A stretch of DNA of 64,000 bases from Rhodococcus sp. KBS0724 (GTDB lineage: Bacteria; Actinomycetota; Actinomycetes; Mycobacteriales; Mycobacteriaceae), in NCBI RefSeq assembly GCF_005938745.2, contig NZ_VCBX02000001.1:372001-436000 (forward strand). The letters are read 5' to 3'. The translations under genes and the position numbers were made by a program. Position 1 is the stretch's first letter; each line of letters starts with the position of its first letter. Below are positions 51,297 to 60,220 of this stretch, in pieces. The notes under the pieces are model-generated. The model did not search any database. It was not told the DNA's origin and saw only the letters and a program-made list of their open reading frames with translations.

Positions 51297-52958
51297 GTGA
51301 GTGTTTTGCGGATGCTGTCCGGGGTGCGCGGGAAAGCGACGACAGTGCTGGCGGCCGCGTGCGCCGCAGTCGTCTGTGCGGGAGCAGTGAGCGTCGGCGG
51401 AGTAGTGGGCATCGGTGGAGCAGTGGGCGCAGGTATTGCAGCCGCGGAGTCGACGCTCGATTCGACCCTCGATTCAACTCCGGCACGGTTGTCCACGAGT
51501 GCGGACGGGCAAGCGCGCATCGTCGACGATCAGGGGCGCACCGTCGTCCTGCGGGGTGTCAACGTCAACGGTCTCGGCGAGTACTACCAGGAGTTTCCCG
51601 ACCTCGACTCGACGATCCCTCTGACGGAAGCCGATTTTGCGGGGATCGCCGCCAAGGGCTTCAACGTGGTTCGGCTGATCATGACGTGGTCACGGATCGA
51701 GCCCCAGCGCGGGGTCTTCGACCAGGCGTACCTCGACGAGATCGCCGAAGCTGTGAACTGGGCGAAGAAGCACGACATCGGCGTCATTCTGGACATGCAT
51801 CAGGATGCCTGGGGTCCTGCGGTCAATACTCCCGACGGAACTGTGTGCCCGAGTTTCATGAAGCCAGCCGTCGGCTGGGACGGTGCGCCCGCCTGGGCGA
51901 CTGCGGTGACGGACCCGGTGATGACGTGTCGGCTGGAAGATTCTCGTGAGGTGTCGGTAGCAGTTCAGACGTCGTTCGAGGATTTCTACAACGACCTGAA
52001 CGGGATTCAAGGGGAGTTCGTCAAATCCTGGGAGTTCGTGGTTCGGCGGTTCGCCACTGAACCGGCCGTCGTCGGATACGACCTGCTGAACGAGCCCAAT
52101 CCTGGCCTTGCTGTCGGTTTCAACGATTACGTGCGTCTGGGCCAGATGTACGACCGACTTGTTCCGGCTATCCGGGCGGCTGAAGCATCGGTTCCGGGTG
52201 GTTTCAGCCATACGGTGTACTTCGAGCCGGGGGTCGTGTCGAGCATCCTGCCGACGCCCGGGCCGGCGACGGGTAGCGCAGATTCTTCGGGCAGCGCTGG
52301 TTCTACGGGCTCGGCGTCTTCGGGCCCGTCCGGATTCACGTCGGATTCCAACCTCGTCTACGCGCCGCACATCTACAACGAGTCGCTGCCGCTGGCGATC
52401 GGCACCATCGAGCAAGGCTTTGCCAACGCGCAGAAGGCGGCCGACAACTACGGGACGCCGTTCTTCTCGGGTGAATGGGGATTCTTCGGTAAGCCGGCCG
52501 ATGATGCACCCAAGCTGGCCCGATATGCCGCGGCCGAGGATTCTTACCGGATCGGTGGAACATGGTGGCAGTGGAAGCAGGCCTGCGGCGATCCGCACAA
52601 TATTCAGGTCCGTGGCGAGCGTCCGGATTGCCAGGCCGGTGAATTCGGTGGTCTGGCTGGTTTTCCTGCCGAAGATCCGCTTTTGCCGATTCTGACCAGA
52701 GCGTATCCACGCGCAGTGCCCGGTGAGTTGACGGACATCCGGGCTGACGTGCCGAGCGGCGCACTCGAGGTCGAGGGTGTCGCGGACCGGGCGGGGGTCT
52801 CGGCAGACTTGTGGGTGCCGCAGCGCTGCGGAAGTCCGGAGGTGTCCGGAACCAATGTCGGAACTGCCGCTGTTCGCTCGGTCGACGGGGGCTATCGGGT
52901 TTCGGTACTGGTGACCGCAGTCGGTGTGTATCAAGTCGATGTGGTGTGCGCAGGCTGA
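51297..52958 (+). CDS. Secreted GH5 endoglycoceramidase-like glycoside hydrolase
   Basis: This protein of about 553 aa has an N-terminal signal peptide or anchor (RMLSGVRGKATTVLAAACAAVVCAG..AGIAAAES). The (beta/alpha)8 domain carries GH5 motifs: GVNVNGLGEYYQ, FNVVRLIMTWSRIEPQRG, VILDMHQDAWG, acid/base Glu in YDLLNEPNPG, YAPHIYNE and nucleophile Glu in FSGEWGFFG. The C-terminal beta domain fits endoglycoceramidases, which release oligosaccharide from glycosphingolipids and were first described in Rhodococcus. A Ser/Gly/Thr-rich insertion interrupts the barrel near 52260-52340. The start is uncertain (GTG 51297, ATG 51312 or ATG 51237). Confidence 0.8.
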   Translation: MSVLRMLSGVRGKATTVLAAACAAVVCAGAVSVGGVVGIGGAVGAGIAAAESTLDSTLDSTPARLSTSADGQARIVDDQGRTVVLRGVNVNGLGEYYQEFPDLDSTIPLTEADFAGIAAKGFNVVRLIMTWSRIEPQRGVFDQAYLDEIAEAVNWAKKHDIGVILDMHQDAWGPAVNTPDGTVCPSFMKPAVGWDGAPAWATAVTDPVMTCRLEDSREVSVAVQTSFEDFYNDLNGIQGEFVKSWEFVVRRFATEPAVVGYDLLNEPNPGLAVGFNDYVRLGQMYDRLVPAIRAAEASVPGGFSHTVYFEPGVVSSILPTPGPATGSADSSGSAGSTGSASSGPSGFTSDSNLVYAPHIYNESLPLAIGTIEQGFANAQKAADNYGTPFFSGEWGFFGKPADDAPKLARYAAAEDSYRIGGTWWQWKQACGDPHNIQVRGERPDCQAGEFGGLAGFPAEDPLLPILTRAYPRAVPGELTDIRADVPSGALEVEGVADRAGVSADLWVPQRCGSPEVSGTNVGTAAVRSVDGGYRVSVLVTAVGVYQVDVVCAG

Positions 52959-53294
52959 AGAACAACGGAGGATCGCTCTTTTGTGAACAGCAGACAGCTG
53001 CTGTCCGACGTTCCGGCGACACCCTCGACGCGTAGGTGTGGGGGGTGTCGCCGAACTCGTTCGTAGGGCAGGATCGGGCAGGTAGGAACCGGTGGTGACC
53101 GTGCCTGGTAGGCATCGTGATCGCCTCGGTCATGGAGCAGGATCGCTTCAGTCCTTCCCCTATTTCTGGAACGCGTTCTAGAGTGGGAGGGCTGAGGTTT
53201 GTACCGGCCGAGCGCTGTATCCACGGACTCGGCCGAGGCAGACCGGTTCGATGCACACACAGGGTCGACGCATACATGGAAGGAACACCTCACA
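52959..53294. other. 336-bp non-coding region with hairpin and fadAB control signals
   Basis: There is no credible gene. It holds a 10-bp-stem hairpin (GGCGACACCC at 53015-53024, complement at 53043-53052) that may end the GH5 transcript, and a KstR-like operator at 53167-53180 before fadA. Confidence 0.7.
53167..53180. promoter_or_regulatory. KstR-like operator upstream of fadA-fadB
   Basis: TGGAACGCGTTCTA matches the published KstR consensus TNNAACNNGTTNNA at all specified positions, and the longer CTGGAACG/CGTTCTAG is palindromic but for one base pair. It is 115 nt upstream of the fadA start. Related TetR regulators of lipid genes can have similar sites. Confidence 0.6.
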
Positions 53295-54509
53295 GTGACC
53301 ACAGAGGCATTCATTTATGAAGCCATCCGCACCCCGCGAGGCCGCGGCAAGAAGACCGGTTCATTGCACTCGGTCAAGCCGATCTCGCTGGTCACGGGTC
53401 TGATCCAGGAACTGCGCGTGCGCTTCCCCGATCTCGACGAAGACCGGATCTCCGATCTCATCCTGGGGATCGTCGGACCGGTGGGCGATCAGGGTGCAGA
53501 CTTGGCGCGCATCGCTGTCAACGACGCCAAGCTGCCTGACACAGTCGGTGGCGTGCAGATCAACCGCTTCTGCGCTTCGGGCCTGGAAGCTGTGAACATG
53601 GCAGCCCAGAAGGTTCGTTCCGGTTGGGACGAGATGGTGATCGCCGGTGGCGTCGAGTCCATGTCCCGGGTGCCGATGGGCTCGGACGGCGGACCGTGGG
53701 CGCTGGACCCGGCCACCAACTACGACAATTACTTCGTTCCACAGGGCGTCGGCGCAGACCTCATCGCCACCATCGAGGGTTTCTCGCGTGACGACGTCGA
53801 CGCGTACGCCGTCCGCTCGCAGGATCTGGCCGCCAAGGCGTGGACCGGCGGATACTTCGCCAAGTCCGTCGTCCCGGTGAAGGACATCAACGGCATCACC
53901 GTTCTCGACCACGACGAGCACATGCGTCCGGGAACCACGGCGGAAAACCTTGCCGGACTTGCACCCGCATTCAGTGTCGTCGGTGAAGTGGGCGGCTTCG
54001 ACGCGGTAGCGCTGCAGAAGTACCACTGGGTCGAGAAGATCAACCACGTTCACCACGGTGGTAACAGCTCGGGAATCGTCGACGGTGCCGCACTGGTGCT
54101 CGTGGGCTCCGAGAGTGCCGGTCAGGCAATGAATTTGACCCCGCGTGCCCGCGTCGTCGCCACGGCGACCAGCGGTGCCGATTCCACGATCATGCTCACC
54201 GGCCCGACGCCGGCAACGAAGAAGGTTCTGGCTGCGGCCGGCCTGACGGTCGACGACATCGACTTGTTCGAGATCAACGAGGCCTTTGCCTCCGTCGTCC
54301 TGAAGTTCCAGAAGGACCTCAACATTCCGGACGAGAAACTCAACGTCAACGGCGGCGCGATCGCCATGGGACACCCTCTCGGCGCCACTGGCGCAATGAT
54401 TCTCGGCACGATGGTCGACGAACTCGAGCGTCGCGGTGGCAAGCGTGCACTACTCACGCTGTGCATCGGCGGCGGTATGGGCGTTGCCACCATCATCGAG
54501 CGCGTCTGA
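53295..54509 (+). CDS. fadA: Acetyl-CoA acyltransferase (3-ketoacyl-CoA thiolase)
   Basis: This 404-aa thiolase performs the final beta-oxidation step, releasing acetyl-CoA. The nucleophile Cys lies in [18 protein letters not shown] (near residue 92), His in [12 protein letters not shown] (near 358) and the second Cys in [14 protein letters not shown] (near 390); EINEAFA precedes. GTG 53295 follows AAGGAA (53279-53284); an upstream in-frame start at 53199 is rejected. It lies 29 nt before fadB and forms a trifunctional-type beta-oxidation operon. KstR-like control suggests induction by steroids or related lipids. Confidence 0.92.
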   Translation: MTTEAFIYEAIRTPRGRGKKTGSLHSVKPISLVTGLIQELRVRFPDLDEDRISDLILGIVGPVGDQGADLARIAVNDAKLPDTVGGVQINRFCASGLEAVNMAAQKVRSGWDEMVIAGGVESMSRVPMGSDGGPWALDPATNYDNYFVPQGVGADLIATIEGFSRDDVDAYAVRSQDLAAKAWTGGYFAKSVVPVKDINGITVLDHDEHMRPGTTAENLAGLAPAFSVVGEVGGFDAVALQKYHWVEKINHVHHGGNSSGIVDGAALVLVGSESAGQAMNLTPRARVVATATSGADSTIMLTGPTPATKKVLAAAGLTVDDIDLFEINEAFASVVLKFQKDLNIPDEKLNVNGGAIAMGHPLGATGAMILGTMVDELERRGGKRALLTLCIGGGMGVATIIERV

Positions 54510-54538
54510 CGCGACCGGACTACAGGAGACGAATCAGC

Positions 54539-56677
54539 GTGACCGAGAACAACATGATCAACTGGGAGCAGGACTCCGACGGCATCGTCCTGCTCACCAT
54601 GGACGACCCCAACCAGGGTGCCAACACCATGAACGACCTGTACAAGGCGTCGATGCAGGCGACTGTCGACCGCTTGTACGAGGAGAAGGACTCCATCACC
54701 GGAGTTGTCCTCACCTCGGCGAAGAAGACGTTCTTCGCCGGCGGTGACCTCAAGAACATGATCAAGGTGGGGCCCGAGCAGGCTCCCGACATCTTCGCCG
54801 AGGTCGGGACCATCAAGGCAGCGTTGCGTCGCCTCGAGACCCTCGGCAAGCCCGTCGTCTCTGCGATCAACGGTGCAGCACTCGGCGGTGGCCTCGAGAT
54901 TGCTCTCGCGACGCATTACCGCATTGCTGCTGACGTCAAGGGTGTCAAGATCGGTCTGCCCGAGGTCACCCTCGGACTGCTTCCCGGCGGCGGTGGCATC
55001 GTGCGCACCGTCCGTCTGCTCGGCCTGCAGAACGCTCTCCTGAATCTTCTCCTTCAGGGCCAGCAGCGCGGACCGGTCGAGGCCAAGGAAGTTGGCATCG
55101 TCGACGAGGTTGTCGGTTCCGTCGAGGAACTGGTTCCGGCCGCGAAGGCATGGATCAAGGCCAATCCCGAAGGCGGCGTTCAGCCTTGGGACAAGAAGGG
55201 ATACAAGATCCCCGGCGGAACTCCGTCCACCCCTGCCTTTGCTGCCAACCTTCCGGCGTTCCCGGCGAACCTGCGTAAGCAGCTCAAGGGTGCTCCGATG
55301 CCCGCTCCGCGTGCCATCATGGCCGCAGCGGTCGAGGGCTCGCAGGTCGACATCGACAACGCGATGCTCATCGAGGCTCGTTACTTCACGTCCCTCGTGA
55401 CGGGACTTGTTGCGAAGAACATGATCCAGGCGTTCTTCTTCGACCTGCAGGCCATCAACGGCGGCGGCTCACGTCCCGCCGGCATCGGTAAGACTCCGAT
55501 CACCAAGGTCGGCGTTCTCGGTGCAGGCATGATGGGCGCAGGCATTGCCTACGTTTCCGCGAAGGCGGGCTTCGAAGTCGTCCTCAAGGACGTCACCATC
55601 GAAGCTGCCAACAAGGGCAAGGCATACTCAGAAGCCATTGAAGCCAAGGCACTTTCGCGTGGCAAGACCACGCAGGAGAAGTCCGACGCACTCCTGGCCA
55701 AGATCACCCCGACGGCTGACCCGGCAGATTTTGCCGGCGTCGACTTCGTCATCGAGGCAGTGTTCGAGAGCCAGGAACTCAAGCACAAGGTGTTCCAGGA
55801 GATCGAGGACATCGTTGCACCCAACGCGCTACTGGGTTCCAACACCTCGACGCTTCCCATCACGGGTCTCGCGACCGGTGTGAAGCGCCAGGAAGATTTC
55901 ATCGGCATCCACTTCTTCTCGCCTGTCGACAAGATGCCGCTGGTGGAGATCATCCGCGGCGAGAAGACGTCAGATGAGGCGCTGGCCCGCGTATTCGACT
56001 ACGTCCAGGCCATCCGCAAGACGCCGATCGTGGTCAACGACTCGCGTGGATTCTTCACCTCGCGCGTCATCGGCACCTTCATCAACGAGGCCATCGGCAT
56101 GCTGGCCGAGGGGATCGAACCGGCCACCATCGAGCAGGCCGGTATGCAGGCGGGCTACCCCGCTGCGCCGCTGCAGCTTTCGGACGAGCTCAACCTCACT
56201 CTGATGCAGAAGATCCGCAAGGAAAGCGCGGATGCAGCCAAGGCGGAGGGCAAGGAACTGCCGGCAGATCCGGCAGGCGACGTCATCAACACCCTCGTCG
56301 AGGGCGGTCGCACCGGTCGTCTCGGCGGCGGCGGATTCTACGAGTACGCCGATGGCAAGCGCACCGGCCTGTGGCCCGGTCTGCGCGAGACCTTCAAGTC
56401 GGGTCCGACGGACGCTCCGCTCCAGGATCTCATCGACCGCATGCTGTTCATCGAGGCCATCGAGACCGTCAAGTGCTTCGACGAAGGTGTTCTCATGACC
56501 ACAGCCGACGCCAACATCGGCTCCATCATGGGTATCGGCTACCCGGCTTGGACGGGTGGCGTCAGCCAGTTCGTCACCGGGTACGAGGGTGGCAAGGCTG
56601 GATTTGTCGCTCGCGCTGAAGAATTGGCAGCCAAGTACGGTGAGCGGTTCACGCCGCCGGCGTCGCTGAAGGGCTGA
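54539..56677 (+). CDS. fadB: Fatty acid oxidation complex alpha subunit (hydratase/3-hydroxyacyl-CoA dehydrogenase)
   Basis: This 712-aa bifunctional enzyme has an N-terminal crotonase domain with KKTFFAGGDLKNM (near 62), NGAALGGGLEIALATHYRI (near 113) and EVTLGLLPGGGGIVRTVRLLG. The C-terminal dehydrogenase has VGVLGAGMMGAGIAYVSAKAG (near 325), SNTSTLPITGLA, GIHFFSPVDKMPLVEII with the catalytic His, and NDSRGFFTSRVIGTFINEA. GTG 54539 has AGGAG at 54524-54528. It works with the adjacent thiolase on acyl-CoA beta-oxidation in the cytoplasm. Confidence 0.93.
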   Translation: MTENNMINWEQDSDGIVLLTMDDPNQGANTMNDLYKASMQATVDRLYEEKDSITGVVLTSAKKTFFAGGDLKNMIKVGPEQAPDIFAEVGTIKAALRRLETLGKPVVSAINGAALGGGLEIALATHYRIAADVKGVKIGLPEVTLGLLPGGGGIVRTVRLLGLQNALLNLLLQGQQRGPVEAKEVGIVDEVVGSVEELVPAAKAWIKANPEGGVQPWDKKGYKIPGGTPSTPAFAANLPAFPANLRKQLKGAPMPAPRAIMAAAVEGSQVDIDNAMLIEARYFTSLVTGLVAKNMIQAFFFDLQAINGGGSRPAGIGKTPITKVGVLGAGMMGAGIAYVSAKAGFEVVLKDVTIEAANKGKAYSEAIEAKALSRGKTTQEKSDALLAKITPTADPADFAGVDFVIEAVFESQELKHKVFQEIEDIVAPNALLGSNTSTLPITGLATGVKRQEDFIGIHFFSPVDKMPLVEIIRGEKTSDEALARVFDYVQAIRKTPIVVNDSRGFFTSRVIGTFINEAIGMLAEGIEPATIEQAGMQAGYPAAPLQLSDELNLTLMQKIRKESADAAKAEGKELPADPAGDVINTLVEGGRTGRLGGGGFYEYADGKRTGLWPGLRETFKSGPTDAPLQDLIDRMLFIEAIETVKCFDEGVLMTTADANIGSIMGIGYPAWTGGVSQFVTGYEGGKAGFVARAEELAAKYGERFTPPASLKG

Positions 56678-56695
56678 TGTAGGCCCACCTGAAAA

Positions 56696-56746
56696 GAGCG
56701 AACGTACCTTTCGGCGCATCTAACGCGCTGAAAGGTACGTTCGCTC
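56696..56746. terminator. Long bidirectional hairpin between fadB and tmsB
   Basis: A perfect 17-bp stem (GAGCGAACGTACCTTTC at 56696-56712, complement at 56730-56746) has an inner GCGC/GCGC pairing. It lies between two convergent genes and can terminate both; there is no T tract on the plus side, AAAA flanks the left. Confidence 0.75.
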
Positions 56747-56772
56747 AGTTCTGGGGAGAGAAGGGGAGGCCC

Positions 56773-58074
56773 CTACCCCTTCCACCACGGGCGCAACGGC
56801 ACATGTGCCTCACCCTTGGGGCCGAGCTTGACGGCCAGAACCTGGTGCAGCTGAACGACATTGCGCTCGAAGCCCAGGCGTGAACCGGCCATGTAGAGAC
56901 CCCATACACGAGCGGTTCCTTCGCCGACCTCCGCGACGCAGGCGTCCCAGTTGTCGACGAGGTTCTGGCACCATGCCGCAAGGGTCAGTGCGTAGTGCTC
57001 GCGGATGTTTTCCTCGTGCCGCACTTCGAGTCCCACGTTCTGGATTTCGGAGATGATGCGGCCGGATCCGGTGAGCTCGCCGTCGGGGAAGACGTACCGG
57101 TCGATGAAGCCGCCGGCCTTTGCGCTGCTGCGATTGTCCGGGCGGGTGATGCAGTGGTTGAGCAGGCGCCCACCCTCGCGGAGTTTGCCCTTGAGGAATT
57201 CGAAGTACGCCGGGTAGTTCCCGACGCCGATGTGTTCGGTCAGTCCGATGGAAGAGATTGCGTCGAAACCTGATTCGGCTACGTCGCGGTAGTCGGAGAA
57301 ACGGACCTGGGCGAGGTCGGCGAGCCCCTCGTCCTCGATGGCTTTCTGCGCCCAGTCGGCTTGTTCGCGGGAGAGGGTCACGCCGATCACCTTGACGCCG
57401 CGGCGGGCGGCGTAGCGGACCATCGAACCCCAGCCGCAGCCGATGTCGAGGAGGCGGTCACCTTCTTGGAGTCCGAGCTTCTCGAACACCAAGCGGTACT
57501 TGTTCTCCTGGGCTTCTTCGAGTGTCTGTTCGGCGTTCCCGTAAGTGGCGCAGGTGTAGGTCATCGAGGGGCCGAGGACGTACTCGTAGAAAGTGTTGGA
57601 GACGTCGTAGTGGTGATGGATGACTTCGGCGTCACGAGATTTGGAGTGCCGCAGTCCTTCTGCGACGCGGCGCCAGCGGGGAAGGTGTTCCTGCGGCGGC
57701 GGCGCGATGGGGCGCAACAAATCCCAGCCGAGGGAGCGGGTGATGCTGGCAAGCGTCAGTGCGGACGGTCGCTTGAGGTGAAGCTCGTCGCCCATCACTC
57801 GGAGGATCTCGTACGGGTCGCCGGGATGAACACCCTCGGCTTCGAGGTCGCCGGAGACGTAGGCGCGTGCCATGCCGAGGTCGCCGGGAGCTGTTGCAAG
57901 ATAGGTGGTTCCGCGGGTCGACTTGAGGTGGAGGCCGTAGTCGGCGTCCTCAGGTCCGGCGGAGCTGCCGTCGTAGGCGGTGAATCGAAGCGGCAGCATA
58001 CCGTCGGAAAGCGTCTCGAGAATTTCTGCGATGGAGAGCTTTTCTTGGTTCTTGGAATCCTTGAACGTGGTCAT
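56773..58074 (-). CDS. tmsB: 10-methyl fatty acid methyltransferase (cyclopropane-synthase family, TmsB/BfaB type)
   Basis: This 433-aa SAM-dependent methyltransferase has AEVIHHHYDVSNTFYEYVLGPSMTYTCATY (near residue 140) and SAM motif LLDIGCGWGSMVRYAARRGV (near 208), with EHIGVGNYPAYFEF near 278 and the bicarbonate-pocket-type YVFPDGEL. It is orthologous by position to Rv3720. In mycobacteria and relatives this enzyme methylenates oleate in phospholipids, and the adjacent flavoprotein reduces the product to 10-methylstearate (tuberculostearic acid). It overlaps the flavoprotein gene by 4 nt. Confidence 0.82.
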   Translation of the reverse strand: MTTFKDSKNQEKLSIAEILETLSDGMLPLRFTAYDGSSAGPEDADYGLHLKSTRGTTYLATAPGDLGMARAYVSGDLEAEGVHPGDPYEILRVMGDELHLKRPSALTLASITRSLGWDLLRPIAPPPQEHLPRWRRVAEGLRHSKSRDAEVIHHHYDVSNTFYEYVLGPSMTYTCATYGNAEQTLEEAQENKYRLVFEKLGLQEGDRLLDIGCGWGSMVRYAARRGVKVIGVTLSREQADWAQKAIEDEGLADLAQVRFSDYRDVAESGFDAISSIGLTEHIGVGNYPAYFEFLKGKLREGGRLLNHCITRPDNRSSAKAGGFIDRYVFPDGELTGSGRIISEIQNVGLEVRHEENIREHYALTLAAWCQNLVDNWDACVAEVGEGTARVWGLYMAGSRLGFERNVVQLHQVLAVKLGPKGEAHVPLRPWWKG

Positions 58075-59558
58075 TTACGTTGCACCGCCTTAGAAAATAG
58101 GTCCAATAAACGTGAATTGGGGTCGTAGCGATCCTTGAGGTGCTGGTAGCGGTCGCCGCCGTAGTACTGCGCCTCGAAATCTTCCTTCGAGTAATAGGAA
58201 TCGGAGTAGAGGGACTTGTGTCCGTCGAAGTCGCCGACCTTGTCCTCGATCAATCTGTTTGCTGTACCCTCGCGCTCACCGGGAACGATCGGCACCGAAG
58301 ACCAGAATCCGATGTTGACGTAGGTGCGCTTGGGTTCGAGAGGGTACAGCGGCCACGGCCGTGCTGCGGAGGCTCCGGCGGGACTGGGCTCGCGAAGACG
58401 CAACGGGCACAACCACAGCGGTTCGATCGGGATCTCCGCGAGGAACCAGGAGACAAAATCCGCGGTTCGCTCGATGGGCACCTCGACGTCCTGGACGACG
58501 CGTTCGCGTGGGGGCTTCCCCTTGCGCTTTTCCAGGCGATCGCCGATGTCGTACTTGTGGTCGAGGGCGATCAGCTTCCAGTAGAAGCTGCTGCGGAGGT
58601 ACTGCTTGGGCCAGAACCGCCGGATCTTGGGGTTCTGGGCTCCGAACGCCCGCGAGCACCAGAACCAGTCGGTGTCCCAGCGCCACAGGTAGTCCCGGAT
58701 GGTGAGGCGGTCGGTCTTGGGATGCACCAGCGACGGATGCTGGATCGAACGGTAGAAGATGTTCTGCCCGGTGTAGTCGCTGACCGGCCCTTCGTCGTCG
58801 GTCTGAACGCCGAGCGTGAGGTAGCTCTCGGTATCGGTAAAGACCACACCGTCGAGGTAATCGACTGCGACGCCGTCGTACTCCCGGTCGGTGACGATGC
58901 TGTCCATCGTCGTCTCGAGTGTCTTCAGCGAATCGAAACGCAGATGGCGTAGGGCTACATACTTTTTCACCGGTTCGAGAGTGATCTTGAGCCGGGTGGA
59001 ATAGCCGAGAGTGCCGTAGGAATTGGGGAAACCGAAGAACAGTTCGGCGTGTTCACCGTCAGGCGTGGCGGTGATGATCTCGCCGTTTCCGGTGAGGATG
59101 TCGATCTCCAGGACGGATTCGTGCGGCAATCCGTTTCGGAAGGACGTGGATTCGATTCCCAACCCGGTGACGGCGCCACCGAGCGTGATGGTCTTGAGTT
59201 GCGGCACTACGAGTGGCGCCAGCCCGTACGCAAGCGTGGCGTCGACAAGATCCTCGTACGTGCACATGCCGGCGACGTCTGCCGTGCGCGCCACCGGGTC
59301 AACGGCGATCACACCGGTGAGCCCGCTGACGTCGAGGCCGGGAGTCGAGGACTTGGCGCGGGCACGGAACAGGTTGGAGGTTTTCTTCGCCAGTCGAACC
59401 GAACCATCAGGGGGTATCGCGTGATACGACGCGAGTAGTCGCGCAACACCTTCCCGGTGCTGCGCAAAACCGGTTTCGCGCGCGCCGTCGGAACCCGGAC
59501 GATTACCTGTCCGGATCCTGGAAAACTTCGGAACTACCCCATTGAACGAGAGAGTCAC
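58071..59558 (-). CDS. tmsA: FAD-linked reductase of the 10-methyl fatty acid pathway (TmsA/BfaA type)
   Basis: This 495-aa flavoprotein of the FAD_binding_4/vanillyl-oxidase-like superfamily has GVIAVDPVARTADVAGMCTYEDLVDATLAYGLAPLVVPQ (near residue 85) and TITLGGAVTGLGIESTSFRNGLPHESVLEIDILTGNGE (near 125) as the PP-loop FAD domain. The position matches Rv3719. It donates hydride to the 10-methylene intermediate made by TmsB to yield 10-methylstearate. GTG start at 59558; the ATGA overlap with tmsB ensures coupled translation. Confidence 0.8.
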   Translation of the reverse strand: MTLSFNGVVPKFSRIRTGNRPGSDGARETGFAQHREGVARLLASYHAIPPDGSVRLAKKTSNLFRARAKSSTPGLDVSGLTGVIAVDPVARTADVAGMCTYEDLVDATLAYGLAPLVVPQLKTITLGGAVTGLGIESTSFRNGLPHESVLEIDILTGNGEIITATPDGEHAELFFGFPNSYGTLGYSTRLKITLEPVKKYVALRHLRFDSLKTLETTMDSIVTDREYDGVAVDYLDGVVFTDTESYLTLGVQTDDEGPVSDYTGQNIFYRSIQHPSLVHPKTDRLTIRDYLWRWDTDWFWCSRAFGAQNPKIRRFWPKQYLRSSFYWKLIALDHKYDIGDRLEKRKGKPPRERVVQDVEVPIERTADFVSWFLAEIPIEPLWLCPLRLREPSPAGASAARPWPLYPLEPKRTYVNIGFWSSVPIVPGEREGTANRLIEDKVGDFDGHKSLYSDSYYSKEDFEAQYYGGDRYQHLKDRYDPNSRLLDLFSKAVQRK

Positions 59559-59662
59559 AACCTCGACGCTATCCCTAGCGGTTGCTGGGGGCCATCGGTA
59601 GGGGTCGATTTGCGGGAATTTGATCGAGTTGTTGCAAACGGCCGCGGATTTGCGGCACCGAT

Positions 59663-59678
59663 AGTGAACCAGCTCACA
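59663..59678. promoter_or_regulatory. CRP/GlxR-like site between tmsA and the SRPBCC gene
   Basis: AGTGA-ACCAGC-TCACA matches the TGTGA-N6-TCACA pattern with one difference. It lies in the 219-bp divergent region, 105 nt upstream of tmsA and 99 nt upstream of the SRPBCC start. The rest of the gap holds no gene. Confidence 0.5.
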
Positions 59679-59777
59679 TGATCTGGTCGATAGTCGAGAT
59701 ACCGGGCCGGAACAGGCAGTATGGAAAGAAGTGTCTGTGCAGCATGCAGGTAGTCAACTCGAGGAGTAGTACGGGTA

Positions 59778-60212
59778 ATGGGTCAGGTCAACGCAATGAG
59801 TTCGACGGTCGTTCCACATGCACCGGAGCAGGTGCTCGCGGCACTCTCCGACTACGAGACGGTGCGCCCGCGCATTCTGTCGGAGCAGTACCTCGACTAC
59901 AAGGTGCTCAGTGGTGGCCAGGGCAACGGAACAGTTGCAGAGTGGACCCTCAAGGCGACGGAAAAGCGTTCGCGCAACGTCAAGGCGACGGTCACGGTCG
60001 AGGGCAACGTCATCACGGAGAAGGATGCCAATTCCAGCATGGTGACCACGTGGACCGTGGCACCCAACGGTACGGGCACCACGGTGACGACGCTGACGCA
60101 GTGGCAGGGCGCTACGGGTATCGGCGGATTCTTCGAGCGGACCTTTGCCCCCAAGGGCTTGCAGCGCATTCAGGCCACCGTTCTCGACAACCTCAAGCGT
60201 GAACTCGGCTAG
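59778..60212 (+). CDS. SRPBCC/START-fold protein (Rv3718c-like)
   Basis: This 144-aa polyketide_cyc2-type lipid- or ligand-binding fold begins MGQVNAMSSTVVPHAPEQVLAALSDYETVRPRIL and ends in the family's long C-terminal helix (RTFAPKGLQRIQATVLDNLKREL). The start at ATG 59778 matches the mycobacterial homologue as remembered. Function is unknown; conserved neighbourhood next to tmsA suggests a lipid link but this is inference. Confidence 0.82.
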   Translation: MGQVNAMSSTVVPHAPEQVLAALSDYETVRPRILSEQYLDYKVLSGGQGNGTVAEWTLKATEKRSRNVKATVTVEGNVITEKDANSSMVTTWTVAPNGTGTTVTTLTQWQGATGIGGFFERTFAPKGLQRIQATVLDNLKRELG

Positions 60213-60220
60213 TTCCTCTT

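Noticed and set aside
49660..51486. 608-aa open frame on the minus strand
   Set aside because: It is antisense to dnaX and has Arg/Gly/His-rich low-complexity sequence generated by the Pro/Val/Glu linker repeats.
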